Source: Escarpia spicata
Taxonomy: Eukaryota; Annelida; Polychaeta; Sabellida; Siboglinidae
Assembly (NCBI GenBank): GCA_963995525.1
Contig: OZ023212.1
Location: 7,120,404 to 7,184,403 of the forward strand
Length of the DNA: 64,000 nt
Reading direction: 5' to 3'
Shown: one piece after another, positions 24,245 through 36,281 of the stretch
How positions within the stretch are numbered: the stretch's first letter is position 1
Layout: each line of letters begins with the position of its first letter
Program-made: the position numbers and the translations under genes
The notes under the pieces: model-generated
What the model was told of the DNA's origin: nothing
What the model saw: the letters and a program-made list of their open reading frames with translations, nothing else
Databases searched by the model: none

Positions 24245-24440
24245 TGATGTATCCAGTCCCTAGGGCCACTCAAAGCACTTTACACTTCATCCCCAGGCAG
24301 ATCTGTTCATTGGAACACCGATTTAACTTCTCTGGGAAGCATTCAGCCATGCAGGCAGCAAGACCATTCATTCTCATATATCCATCACTGTCTCTTTCCA
24401 GGTGCTCATTTATACAGCTGAGTAAACTGAAGCAATGTGG
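24245..24440 (-). mobile_element. SINE copy, 5'-truncated
   Basis: On the minus strand it has the CCAGAGAAGTTAAATCGGTG block, a diverged copy of the GAACAGGTCT core, and the tail GAAGTGTAAAGTGCTTTGAG. It lacks the tRNA head. Confidence 0.65.
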
Positions 24441-24644
24441 AATTAACAAAATTGACAGGGGTGAACAGCTGAGACTGGGAGAGTATCACAGAGGATCAGG
24501 ATAATTGAAGACAACTTGGGCGGAACAAATGAAGTGATACAGTAAGGAATCACAGGAAGAATGAGTGAGTGAAACTGACCAAATTTCTGAAACAGCTGGA
24601 AGATGATTTGAACGTGTCATTTTGATTGTGTGATTTGTGCGTCT

Positions 24645-24815
24645 GGGAACGGTTTCACTGAGATAATGAGCTCTTAGGGAAAATCATCATTAAACAGAAT
24701 CCATTAATAAACTAAGGTTTTATAAAAACGCAACAATCTGCTGGGCCGTATCACTGAGGACACTATTTCTGTTCCACACCAGCAAAAGTGTCCCAGTGGC
24801 CCATCCTGGTGTTGA
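24645..24815. mobile_element. Unexpanded element containing one copy each of the 45-bp and 49-bp units
   Basis: GGTTTCACTGAGATAATGAG at 24651 and the bases after it match one 45-bp unit at roughly 80 percent by eye. TATCACTGAGGACACTATTT at about 24749 and CCACACCAGCAAAAGTGTCC match one 49-bp unit. The bases after it (GGTGTTGACGG) also resemble the right flank of the 49-bp array (GCTGATGTTGA). Order and orientation are the same as at 9.35-12.74 kb. This looks like a dispersed element from which both arrays were amplified. Confidence 0.65.
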
Positions 24816-25421
24816 CGGTATTCAGCATACCATATTATTCCCTATAGACACGCACTGCCTAATAAATGCAAACACCCCTTTTACAGACATGAAACCACCC
24901 ACGAAAACTGATTTTCGGAAATGAATGCGCACTTTGAAAATGCAAAATACAGTACTAATACCACTGCTGAAACCACCGTTCAGATATTGTCTAAATAATT
25001 TATTTTTATTTTTGTCCATACAGTGGCACCACATTTATAATCTGAGCGACTTTCGTTTTATTCGTAAAGTCGGGCATGTTGTCATAATCATGTAAACATT
25101 CCTAACTCTGCAGACGAAGGACCGACATAACGTGATATTCACAACTGCGTAGCCATCTGTAGCCACGAGGAAGGATCAAAACCAGGAAGCGCACTCTGAT
25201 GTCTGACGTCTTAGAGAATAGTCCCCTCCCCGCTCGTTTCACAGCTGGCCTTGCCCCGTAGCATTGCTGGCAAAGCACACAGGTTTGGATTATTTGAGCA
25301 CCGATTCCGCACAGACGGAGGTTATCCTACAATGCCTAATGATGTCTTCTGGTTGGCATGATGATTGTTAGTTTAGCATGGTCAGTGTATCGATCTGACG
25401 TTTGTCAGGACTCCAGAGAGT

Positions 25422-25448
25422 TATAAAACCGCAAGCATTGCTGTCAGT
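25422..25448 (+). promoter_or_regulatory. TATA box and initiator-like pair
   Basis: TATAAAA at 25422 is followed 24 bases later by TCAGT (25444-25448), the animal initiator core. The spacing is a little short. The flanks are richer in CpG, and a CRE-like TGACGTC lies at about 25205. It could be a core promoter or part of an old LTR; nothing downstream is recognisable as a gene. Confidence 0.3.
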
Positions 25449-26237
25449 AGCTGTCTGTTGCAAGTGGTGCAACGAGTACTGTCTTTGTTGACCGAACACA
25501 AGCTGTTTTGGTAGATGTGCCGATTCTGTCTTTGCAATGTGTTGTCTATCTTAGAGTTGCACATGAGTGACATGTATGCAATTTGTGCATTCATCCACCA
25601 CTGGCAGCTTGTGCTACGTATGTCTTATATATGATATATCAACAGACGCTCACTGAAGCCCTTGCTCTCGCACAGTGCGCATCTGTTGGGGATAATATGG
25701 TATATAAGATCTCTGTTAAGGAGTTAAATCAATTTTAAAGAGCAAAATCAGTCTTATAATTCATAACAATGTTAGTTAAACCAGGCCCTGGTGTTCTAAA
25801 CACTATGCTACTCAGCCCCATGTGATTAGCGGATAATGGTCTTTAAGTACCTAGTCCACTCTTTACCCACCCTTCTAAGGATGCCTCTGGAGATGCTGAC
25901 CTGTGCTGGGACACTGATTTATTCCATGGCATCAGCCGCCATCTGCTTTCACTTCTATGAGGTTAGTTTTTACAACAGTCTAGGAGGTAAATCACTTGGA
26001 TGGAGAAGCAGGGAATCACCACCGCCCCTCGACCAACATGGCTGACACGTACGCCATCCATGCAAACTGCAAAGATTCGGCAAACTTTTCTTCAACATAA
26101 AGTTCAGTAACCTATCTCAGATGTACTTGTAGTGGATTTAACTAGAACTGAACACATAGGGAAGCTACTAGCCTACTACACAAGTCTACAATTATAATGT
26201 CTATGTATGTTTCCGAAACAATAATTTTATTGGCCTC

Positions 26238-26282
26238 TGTGTGTGTGCACGCGCGCGCGCGCGCGTGTGTGCGTGTGTGCAT
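26238..26282. repeat. Alternating purine-pyrimidine (Z-DNA-prone) tract
   Basis: Forty-five bases of perfect alternation: TGTGTGTGTGCAC, then (GC)n, then GTGTGTGCGTGTGTGCAT. Confidence 0.9.
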
Positions 26283-27186
26283 CAGTGCATGTTCTGCTCA
26301 AGATAAAAACTAGACACCAACTATGGTTAGGTATTTGTGGGGATGCAGTGGTCTAGACTACAGAGACTCAAGAGGTTACCGTGACAGGTTTAGTGCATTG
26401 GACTGTTGATCCCGAGGGGTTGGTGCTGCTGTTTTGAAGAGTGGGCAATTTCATTTACCCTACTTGTCTGTCTCCAGAAGAAGCACTTTAGAAACAGCCG
26501 TTGGTCTCTTTAACTTGTTGTCTATGCTAGGGGAAGTAGAAGATCCCAAGCAGGGAAATGAAAAAAAATGTCATGGACTGAGTAGTTTCAGAGAAGGAAA
26601 AGTAATCCACTCCTAATGGTTGTCCAAAATAGGGCTGTTCAGAGTTACCCAGGATAAATCATGACAGAACTGTCACTTCTGTTTTCTAACTGAAACTGAC
26701 TGTAAGATGTAGACTTTTTTGGTGTTCTTTGAGTAAAAGATCAAAAGTTAACAATTGCAATATTCATATTTTTCCTTATATGTCATTCGACAGGTTTTAG
26801 AGCTGATCTTCGATCTTTTGTCAGGTTGGTCAAATTTCAACAAGTCGTCCATATTGCATGCTGGGAAATAGTGCAAACAGGGTCCCCTGGCCCCATTTAC
26901 AATCTCACACTGACTCTTTGTTCATGAAAGGTTACTTGTCATGTTATAACCGCAACTGAATGTATGATAACAATTATTATTATAACACTAGTCATGGGGA
27001 AGGAATTCATAAGCTCTAATGAGGCAACTGTTATTGAATGAGAAAAAAATATCCATAATACCAACATCAGAAAGGTGAGTGTTGCTTTGTATGAATGGCT
27101 TATATGTCTGCCAATGCCATATTATATTACCTGACAAACAACTACTTGTCCATTTATTAGTTTACACCAATGTCCAGGGCAAAAAC

Positions 27187-27240
27187 GAGCCTGTACAGTG
27201 GTTGGGCCGTCGCTTGTACCACCAGTACTGTACAGGCCTC
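27187..27240. repeat. Short hairpin
   Basis: GCCTGTACAG (27189) and CTGTACAGGC (27228) form a perfect 10-bp stem with partial extension inward and outward. The following 100 bases end in AATAAATGTTATTAACACTA and then ACTA repeats, which resembles the 3' end of a retroelement. Confidence 0.5.
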
Positions 27241-30200
27241 AGAATTAGTCTTACTAACACTTGAAATAGAGATATGGCGCGATAGTTTTGTGTATGAAAT
27301 ATGTCAAATAAATGTTATTAACACTAACTAACTAAAGGTTGTAGATTTTAGATGTGTGGTTTTAGCTGTGATAATGATAAAATATCATTCATTTTAAAAC
27401 TAATCTTCAGAATACTTTTTTCATTTGCAAATTAGTTTGTACAACAAACTGCAGTACTATTACTATTACTACTACTACAGCTAATGTACAAGTGATAATT
27501 ACTATTCAATTCTACAATTTTTATAACTACTTACACAACCAGTCTAGTCTATTGCAATTCCGCGACAGTTTTTTTAATAAATAATATGCCCCTGTTATTT
27601 TCTTATCTACCGTACCCATCATAAATACTAATTAACCCGACTACAAGTGTCAAATTAATCATCAAAACCCCACCACTTCAATAACAACAGCAGACATGAA
27701 CGTGAAGTGAGATACGTTGTCACACCAGCAATACCACGGAGTGTTGTCAACACCATGGGGACAAAACACAACAGCCTGACAAGAGGGGACACAATTCATG
27801 TCATCTACAACTGTTGGCACCTTTTTTCATAACAATTCATTTACCTAGAGTGTCAAGGTATTGTCAACATAGCCCTCTGGGGTTTGAACCTGGTCATGTA
27901 ATGAACTGTGAAAGACAGCCTGACATTCCTCAGGGAATCAGACCCATCCCAGACTAAAGGGGAGAGATAACGTAAACACACAACATAGGTGGTTGACACT
28001 GAATTCGGCTGGCTTTCTGACAGTTGGTATTTTGCAATTGTGCAATTACATTCTATGTAGGCTTGCTTTGTTGACATAGCTGGGTTACCCTGACATAGCT
28101 ACATAGCTGGGTTACCCTGACATAGTTACATAGGGAAAAATGTTGTCGACTCAATGTCTGTATTTGTCAATGTCATAATCTTAAATCATCCGTAATTATC
28201 CGTAGGTTTTCTGGATCCATATTTTGAAAAGAATCCATGTGTAATAATTCAAAAGCAATTTGTAAATAAAACATGCCAAAGAAGAATGCACGAAGTGAAT
28301 GGAAGTCGTTTCTGGACTTTGGCAGAGAAAATGAAAAATAAGCGGTCTGTTTTATAAATACTAGGAAATAAAATAATGTTTGAACTCTAACCATACCTAT
28401 GACAGTAATAAATCATTCATTCTAACAGCATCAGCAGTTTATCACAGGACACTCCTTCAAATTTCACCAGCCAAAACTCTTTTTGTCTCTTGTTTAAAGT
28501 AACGCTTAGTACATGTTCGTAACTTGTAAAGACATATATGAGAATGTAACCACAGAAGAGCAGTGTTAATGGTGTAAATGAAACATAACACCCCCTGGTA
28601 AGTAATGTTGAGCAATGCTGTATGACACATAAGTTTCCCTTCCCATGCAAACTGCCAAACAAAGAGTCATGTGTCTGCAGGCTTCATAACAAATGTCACA
28701 AGTCATGCACTGACAACTTAATAGCAAAAACACTTTGCCGGCGAAGACTGCACCACACAGTTGAACAAGTGTCTTGACAATTAAACTTAATAAATTTTGA
28801 AATAAGCCAAGAAACGAGAATGTTGTTACATTCAAGGAACTTTAAAGTTGTCTAATCAAACCAATCAGTGTAGAAAAACTTAAACTGAAAGTTGACCCAG
28901 ATGATGAAAAATAAACAAAAGCCATGTCAGCCATATATAATAAGAATTATTAACTACATTAATATTTAATATTTTGGGTGTAATATGAACAACCTGGTAA
29001 AAACACTAGGTGTGTTGACAAAATACAAATGTCACCATTTATGTTTAGGCTTTGTAATGATATCACTGGCTCCATTACACTGAATTACCTTGGTAATTAA
29101 GTTTAATAACAAAATAAGTGTTTGTATATAATATAGCAAGGCTAAATAAGTGCAACATAATAATTACGGGAACATTAAAAATTAAAATAATTAGAGAGAC
29201 AACACAATAGTCGGTCTGATGAAGATGACTGAACACTACAAAAAACATTACTGAAGAAGAACAAATTAAGCTTGATAGTGAAATACGAAAAAATTAAATT
29301 ATTTAAACACCAGCCCATTGAATCTGTTAACATGTGAATGTGTACGGAATGTCAGACTTGGTATCGCATTATGACTGATACTCTCCGTGGTTATCAGTGG
29401 TTATTGCTGCTTCATTGGGGGTCTCATATTATATTTTGCAAGACCGAATAACTTGGAGGACAGATTTGGAAGTCTATAGGCCATTAATCTGTCTTTGCCT
29501 CTTGGGAAGACTTTGGATGACCCTACAACACTTGCTGCTCTACTTTCTGCTCTAGAAATAGCTACCAAAGTACCATACAACACAAACAACCCTGCTCTCT
29601 GATCTCAGTGCAGATTACTGACCCCAAAAGCTCCCAACAATCAGACAATTGTCATACCTGTGACCTCTCTGCTAGTTAGGCACATTGTGGGTGTCAGGTG
29701 GTCACTGTTATCTGTAATAGTACTTATGTAGTATTTTGTCAAGTCACTTCTATAGGTCAACTTCTAGTTTGGGGTTATATAGTTATGATGTCATTATGAT
29801 TACATGGTTTAAATACTGACTTATGACATTTAATGCCAAACAGTCCTGCCAAAAGTTAAGACAGATACAGGAATGGTTTATTTTCAGAGGTTTCCTTGTC
29901 TAGAGTTTGTAAGTCTACGATAGTTTAGATCCATTTCCCTGGGTTTTATGGCCCTTAAATGTCTCTTCTGAAAGACGGTCACAAAATGAAACCAGTGGCA
30001 GGTGGAATCAACCCCCCCCCCACAATTGACAATCTGGTGCTTCAACCACAGGATCAGTTATGACTAAATATTAATATACGGATTAACTATTAATTTTATA
30101 AACTGGTTTTAAAAGTAATTAACCCGAAATGTGCACTCTTTTGTGACAGTCGGATGACAATGATATATATTATATAAACCAAAAACCACAATGTAGGATC

Positions 30201-30959
30201 CATTTCTGAATGACATATATCCATGATATGGCAATAATAGAAAGGCCTCATTATAGAATATAATTCAAAGAGTTGACATTTTGATTTATATGTTACATTT
30301 AACAAAATAAGCCAGTTTTTCAATTTTATTACTAATTTTACATTACAAAACTGGTAACCAGTATTACAAGTATAACTACGGTGAATTTTCACTAAAGGGA
30401 ACTTGTTTGAATTTGGTCAAACTGCTCCATTTACCCAATCTTCCTTATAGGCCCTGTCCATAACACTAAATGGGGATTTTAAAGTTGTTCACTTTACAAG
30501 ATGTTCTTTATACCCGATGTCCTTGTAGCAAAAGTCTACTACCGGTACACTTCCATACAAACAAACATACACGAGAGAGTCTAGACACACCACCTTCTGT
30601 GACCAGTGATCCAACTAACAAGCAAAGAAGTTGGTGCTACACCGACCTGTTACCCAACAACTCCTAGACAGGACTAGCTGTGAACAAACTGCCCAGTGTT
30701 GACAGCCACTATCAACCCCGACCTACTCACCCCTGGCATCCTGGACATGTGTAGTGATAAATCCACTTGTCCACCCAAGTTCTCTGGCCAGACACAACTT
30801 GTACTAATGACCACAACAACTAGCCTGTACACCAGACACCTGTGGCTGTGACAGAGTCAGACCACTGGCAGTGGACCAAGACAGGACAATGGAGTGCCAG
30901 AACCATAACAGCCACTCATATCAGACTATTCAAATGAGCACACCACTAGTAGGAGTCAG

Positions 30960-31640
30960 AGCCACAGCTGAACAAAGAGCCAGGGTGTAGAGATGATACA
31001 TGCCACTGCCCCCAGAGGGTAATACCGTAAACACCCTCATAGAACTTGTTGAATGAGCACAGTGCGTGTTAGATAAGAACAACAGCAGCATTATAGAAAT
31101 GCAGTTGCTCATCAGATCAAAACTACTACATCTATGGAAATTTCGAAGGCTGGGGTGTAGATTTGATACAAATCTGTGGCACAACCACCCCCAGAGGGTA
31201 TAATATAAATATCCTTGTAGAACTTGTTGAATGAGCCCAGTGTGTATTTGATGATTACCACAATAGAGTTGTAGAAACGGAGTTGCAGATCGAAACTAAG
31301 ACATTAATAGACATCTTTCAGAGGAGTAGCCATGAGACCTATAATCAATCCCCACCCCCACCCGCACCCCAGGGTATTACTGCATGCACTACCATAAATA
31401 CCCACATAGTAGCACTTGGTGAATGAACCCACTGTGCATTGAAATGGCGTTGCTCATTAGATCCAAACTAAGACATTTAAGGAGATATTTCAAAGAGACA
31501 GGGGTGTAATTATGACACACATCATTGCCCCCAAAGGGTATTAGCAGTGTACCGTAAATGACTCCATAATAGATCTTGTTAAAGGAACCCATTGTGTGCT
31601 TGTTAACAATGACACAGCTGTAGAAACAGAGGGTACCATT
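30960..31640. repeat. Degenerate tandem repeat, four units of about 160-190 bp
   Basis: The landmark GAACTTGTTGAATGAGC recurs with changes at about 31041, 31220, 31411 and 31574, and GGGTGTAG...GCCCCCAGAGGG recurs in phase with it. The units have diverged heavily, so this is an old satellite. Confidence 0.75.
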
Positions 31641-33854
31641 GGGAAACTCTGGCAGAATTATGGACAGCTATCTATGTTCATTATTCCAATCCACTGGGCT
31701 GTATAAATTACTATCTTGCTATAAAGATGATATCAACTCTGAATGAGTGGCTTTTGTGGAGTAATTGCACAGGGGTCAAGGGTCAAATCGTAAAACACAC
31801 TGAAGCCGGGATGGTTCCAAGAACTGCAGCACAAATGACTTCAGAATGTGTTTCAGAATATTGTGCACAATGAATGTATGTTTGATAGACAGTTGACATG
31901 ATACCAATTGTTCATCTTCATGCAAGTGCTGATAAGATTGTGTTTCACAGTAGTTTCACACAAGGTTATTTTGAAATATTATCTCACAACAAAACATCTG
32001 ATAGTAGTTCAATACAATCTATTGTTATATAAGAGAAGAAAATTATCACCCTCACAAAACCCAATGGGGGATGTTGAACTTGAGTGAGTGTTTGTCCCAG
32101 TGGCATATCTGGGGGGTAGGGGCAATTAAATAAAATACAATTCCTATGTATGTAACCTACTGCACCATGTTATATGGAATACTAATGTAAATTATTTTAT
32201 CATGGAAAACAAATGAGTGACTACGCTTGGTTGCATTTTAGCCCACCCCTTGAGTTCCTATATATGCAAATGGGTTGTCATAAATTAACTTTAAAAAATA
32301 CATTGCAAGTATAACTTTGGAATTTATGTGAAAAATATTGCTAATTCTTGCTGCCCATTTGGAATTTATGTTTACTTCAAAACATCTCTTGAAGCTGTTC
32401 ATTCTATCCTGCCCATCAGTCGGATGGCATCATTATTTTGGTTCATCTTTGATGGTGATGTATGAAACAACCCACAATTATTCTGTGATAGCACTTCCAA
32501 TAATTTGTTGTAGTAAAAATATAATTTATAACTGAAGAAATGGGTACGTCTCTGCATTAACATCTGAAAATTAGCACACAGATAGTGAGTTTAGCACACA
32601 GATAGTGAGTTTCAAATTGTCCACGGAGTAATGCAATAATACATAGCATCTGTTGTTTTGGGAAAGTAAGCCTTATTGACAACCAAGAGGCAGACTAACA
32701 AAAGGTAATGACAAAATATACATATGCATAGGAACTTCCAAAAATCCATTTCATAACTTTGTTTGGTGCTCTACGTTGCATATTTTAATATAACTTACGG
32801 CAAAATAATGAGTGGACTGCTTCCAAATTGCTTGAGGTGTGTCTGGCATTGAGGCGATGCCATGACAATACCACTGGGTTCAGACACTATACAAATTCAT
32901 ATTATTGTTATTATCATAAATTTCTCATAGAAAGCCAGATTCTATGAAACCAAAACTTGAACATTTTACCAATAAATATAATGTTCAGCAATCCATGTTC
33001 CATAATGTCGTAACTTTGGTAATGATTGACATTGTAAGTATTCAGCTAATGCCTGTGAATGACAGAAAACCGAAATGTACAATTAGTAGACACTTTAGCA
33101 CCCAGTGGATGTAGAGACATAACTAATACATTAGCAGCAGAACAACTGAAGCATTCATAACTAATGAACACAGCCTCTTAACACTAATATGTATGAGTGC
33201 AAACAAGCCAGACTATACACTGCTCTTATGAAATACTCAGGTGTGCGGGGAATATTTTAGCCATGAGAGTCCATACAATAATGAAAGGACACATGTACTC
33301 CGACTGTGTTCTGTCTGTGGATATTATTATTATTAATGTATATATATTCAGTTTATCTTTATTATGAACGACGAATAACTTAGGCTGTGCATGATAGTGA
33401 ATATTGGTATATTTCCCTGCAGACCGAGTGAGGAGTGAACAGACATGTAACCTGTGGCCATGGGAAACAAAGGGTTAATCGTCTGTCTGCCTGACAGATG
33501 TTAATTTCTAGATCATGTTACATGTAATACCAGGATCTTCCTTGCCCTGGATTAGGTGACAGCAACATCAACATAACAGAAAATGTAGCATTTTTATCGG
33601 GCAAAGCACTTTAAAAACTCAATTTGGATTTTAAAGAGATTCTGACTGAACAACAGTGATTATGCAAAACAGGTACAATTGAGATTCATTTAGAGTTTTT
33701 CAGGCTCAGTGCGTTAGTCATTGTAACAATAAAGTTTATAATACAGAAATATGCACATTCATATACTTCCCACTTGAAACTATATCACATCTAAATAAAC
33801 CTAATATCTAGGCGTTGTGTTACTGTATATCTACCATTGTTTATTGTTTTACAA

Positions 33855-33940
33855 TAACTAGTCTATATCATAAAACAGTTCCTTCTCTGTTTGTTTGTGC
33901 CCCCATATCTCCGTCAGTTATGCATGTGATCTAGCGGTTG
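33855..33940 (+). mobile_element. Helitron-like 5' end, first copy
   Basis: TCTATATCATAAAACAGTTC followed by CTCTGTTTGTTTGTG and CCATATCTCC resembles the 5' terminus of animal Helitrons. No 3' end was found for this copy. Confidence 0.35.
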
Positions 33941-34366
33941 AGATGGTTCATAGATTTAGACATTTTTGAAGTTCATCCAGGGGTGCAGAACTTGGGGGCT
34001 CAACATTTCAAAAGGCTCATGTTCGTGGAGTTCCAGCCGTGGAATTTCAGGTTTTTCTATATCGTCATAAAGATAATTATGTCATCTACAAATATGTCGC
34101 TGGATGTATGCCAACATTTTGAATAGTTTTTAAGTTGTTGACATTTGAAAATCCTCAGCACTTAACATGAACCAGGTCTACCTGTCGTTGGTCTCATCCG
34201 CATGTTTACAAGTAGCGCCCTCTTTTGCATTTCATATATTTCTTACATAAGGAGTTATATGTCATTTTGTCATTTAGCATCAAAATTATCACCTGTCAAG
34301 TTAGCGTATTATAACAAGTGAATGACAAAAGTTATATTGGATAACTAGGAATACGACATACCGGTA

Positions 34367-34664
34367 TCTATATTATAAAACAATTTGTTCTCTGTTTGTT
34401 TGTGAACCCATATCTCCTTTGGTTTTGCATGTATCTGGCTGAAATTTCAACCCAGCATTCGCTGTTGCTGATTACGTCAGTTAGATTAGACGGGTGAGCA
34501 ATTGAGTTCGAGATTTCTGGCAGAAGGTTGTCCTAACAACTAGGCCAGTTACCATTTATTAATACGGGTTATGCAGCGGATAGACTGGAAACATTTGGGA
34601 TGGGTTTGGGGTGTCTGGTACATATGACTGCCTTTTCCCCCCGGGTAACGCTAGGTTACTATAA
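34367..34664 (+). mobile_element. Helitron-like non-autonomous element, second copy
   Basis: It starts TCTATATTATAAAACAATTT with the same CTCTGTTTGTTTGTG block as the copy 510 bp upstream. It ends near CCCGGGTAACGCTAGGTTAC, resembling the GC hairpin near Helitron 3' ends. A canonical CTRR terminus is not evident (CTAT is seen), so the assignment is tentative. There is no Rep/helicase coding. Confidence 0.4.
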
Positions 34665-36053
34665 ACAGATACCTGAAGATTTCAGAATTTGGTCAACATT
34701 CTTCTCACAGTTGCATTAAGAACGTGTGATTACTTTTACCAAACAGATTGTCACAATATGGCAGGTTACGTAAACTATACAACTGCGCAGATCACCTACA
34801 AAGTTGTATGTACCATCAACGAGGGTAAACAAAATAATTACTGTTAATTGGTGACCCTTCATCTTGTAAGATGCTAGGAATGACTAGAGGCTAATTATAC
34901 TTTGTTTGGCAGTAGCAGTTAAGACAATCTGTCTTTACTAGTGCAGGTGATTTGGCTAATCACTCCCAGCAAACAAGCTGTGCCTCAGCCATCCAAGTTA
35001 GATATCATAGACCTCTCTTTTGGCTGCCTAGAATTTCCAGGCAATAGCTGCCCACTGTTACTGTAGTTGACTTCCTAGAAATACTCCAGTAAAGACCTGT
35101 TATCAAAGCTGGAAGCGCGTGGGTGATAATTCTCTGATAATATGACTGCACCTTCGCCAAATACACTTACACAGCACGTAAGGTGCTTTTTTCTAACAGG
35201 AAGTTGCACAGTGTGTCTCAATGAAAGTGTGGCCACAAAAAATATATTTTTGTATGGGGTTTAGAAGGGGACATTAGGCTGGTGGGGAAAGGTTAGATAC
35301 AAGAGGTCCTCTCCTGTAAAGCATTGATTGTCTTCCGCACTATGGCAGAATGAAATAATAAGTGAAATAAATATCAACATAAAGTTGTTGTGCTGTTGCT
35401 TGGACTAATAGCCTGAAATGATAACAAAAGGAGTAAATGAGATGTCCAACATCTACCCATCTTTTGCAACACCTAATGATGGTGTGCCCAAATGGAGCCA
35501 GTGGGAAGGAGACTGGAAATCTGGCACATTCCTGTTGGTTTTGTTTTATTCTTTGCAATTTTGAGTAGTATGAGTACTCATCATATGGCTTCCAATGGCA
35601 TTCGTCTAAAAACATGTGAAACTATGGCGCATGTAACGAACGGTCAGTTGTTGAATCTTGCAGCTGAATGGTCAAGCTATTAAATGTGCTTGTAGCATGC
35701 AGCTGAAATGTTAGCCTGAAGTTGTGCAGACAGATTCTGTACTTGTTGAAGACATAGAGAAATAAACAAAGACAACAATAGTGACACCTATTCATAACAG
35801 AGAACATGCACTCAGTGTAATAAACCAACAAACACAATCAAAGACACAAAAGAAACGTGCAAGCATGCTCACAAGTGCAAGGCAACAAGTACACGCCTTG
35901 CAAGCCGGCAGCAATACAAAGCATGCAAAAACCAACATTTTCACCTTCTTTGAACTCCACAAGTCAACAAGGACGCCACATAAAAAAATCACAGAAACCA
36001 TCCATGCGTGACCAACTAGAAGCGCTGTGCCTGCGGTTGCCATGGTTACTCAC

Positions 36054-36281
36054 TTTCAGCGCATCTCCGTTGGAAAACATCGACATGGCAACTCGCTTCT
36101 CATCCAAAGATCTCTCGAGATCGCGGATCTTGTCGGCCTGAGCGTCGATCTGATCCTTGAGCACGCTTACTTGCAGCGTGAGATGATCCTTCTCACTCTC
36201 CAGACGATCTGCCTGACTCTCAGAACTGCTCGACCGCGGCATGCTATTGGTGCTAGTGTTGCCGTGGTAACGTGACCCGCT
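36054..36281 (-). CDS. PPFIBP1: Liprin-beta exon 3: start of the main coiled coil
   Basis: This 228-nt exon (76 codons, phase 0 to phase 0) has acceptor TTTCTACCCAAAG and donor AAA|GTGAGT. It opens with a Ser/Asn-rich stretch and then encodes a heptad-type coil. LQVSVLKDQIDAQADKIRDL matches vertebrate LQVSVLTDQVEAQGEKIRDL almost residue for residue, which is the clearest family signature in the window. The exon ends in FSNGDALK, where the vertebrate protein continues into ATEEMLQQEL. Because both ends are phase 0, either exon 2 or the alternative first exon at 39.9-40.0 kb can splice to it without a frame change. Confidence 0.95.

Larger units (their letters stand above)
16297..36053. other. 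Intron 3
   Basis: At 19.8 kb this is the largest intron. It contains alternative exon B (18584-18637), a foldback element (17606-17760), the 48-bp minisatellite (21523-23066), a SINE (24245-24440), an unexpanded repeat element (24645-24815), a TATA/initiator-like site (25422-25448), a Z-DNA tract (26238-26282), a hairpin (27187-27240), a degenerate satellite (30960-31640) and two Helitron-like copies (33855, 34367). I see nothing I can name in 18700-21500, 23070-24240, 27350-30950, 31650-33850 or 34700-36050, apart from short duplications at 28075-28133 and 32575-32612. Confidence 0.7.

Noticed and set aside
35964..36053. Extension of liprin-beta exon 3 beyond the donor
   Set aside because: The open frame continues past AAA|GTGAGT, but the residues no longer match the family and the donor is strong, so the exon was ended at 36054.
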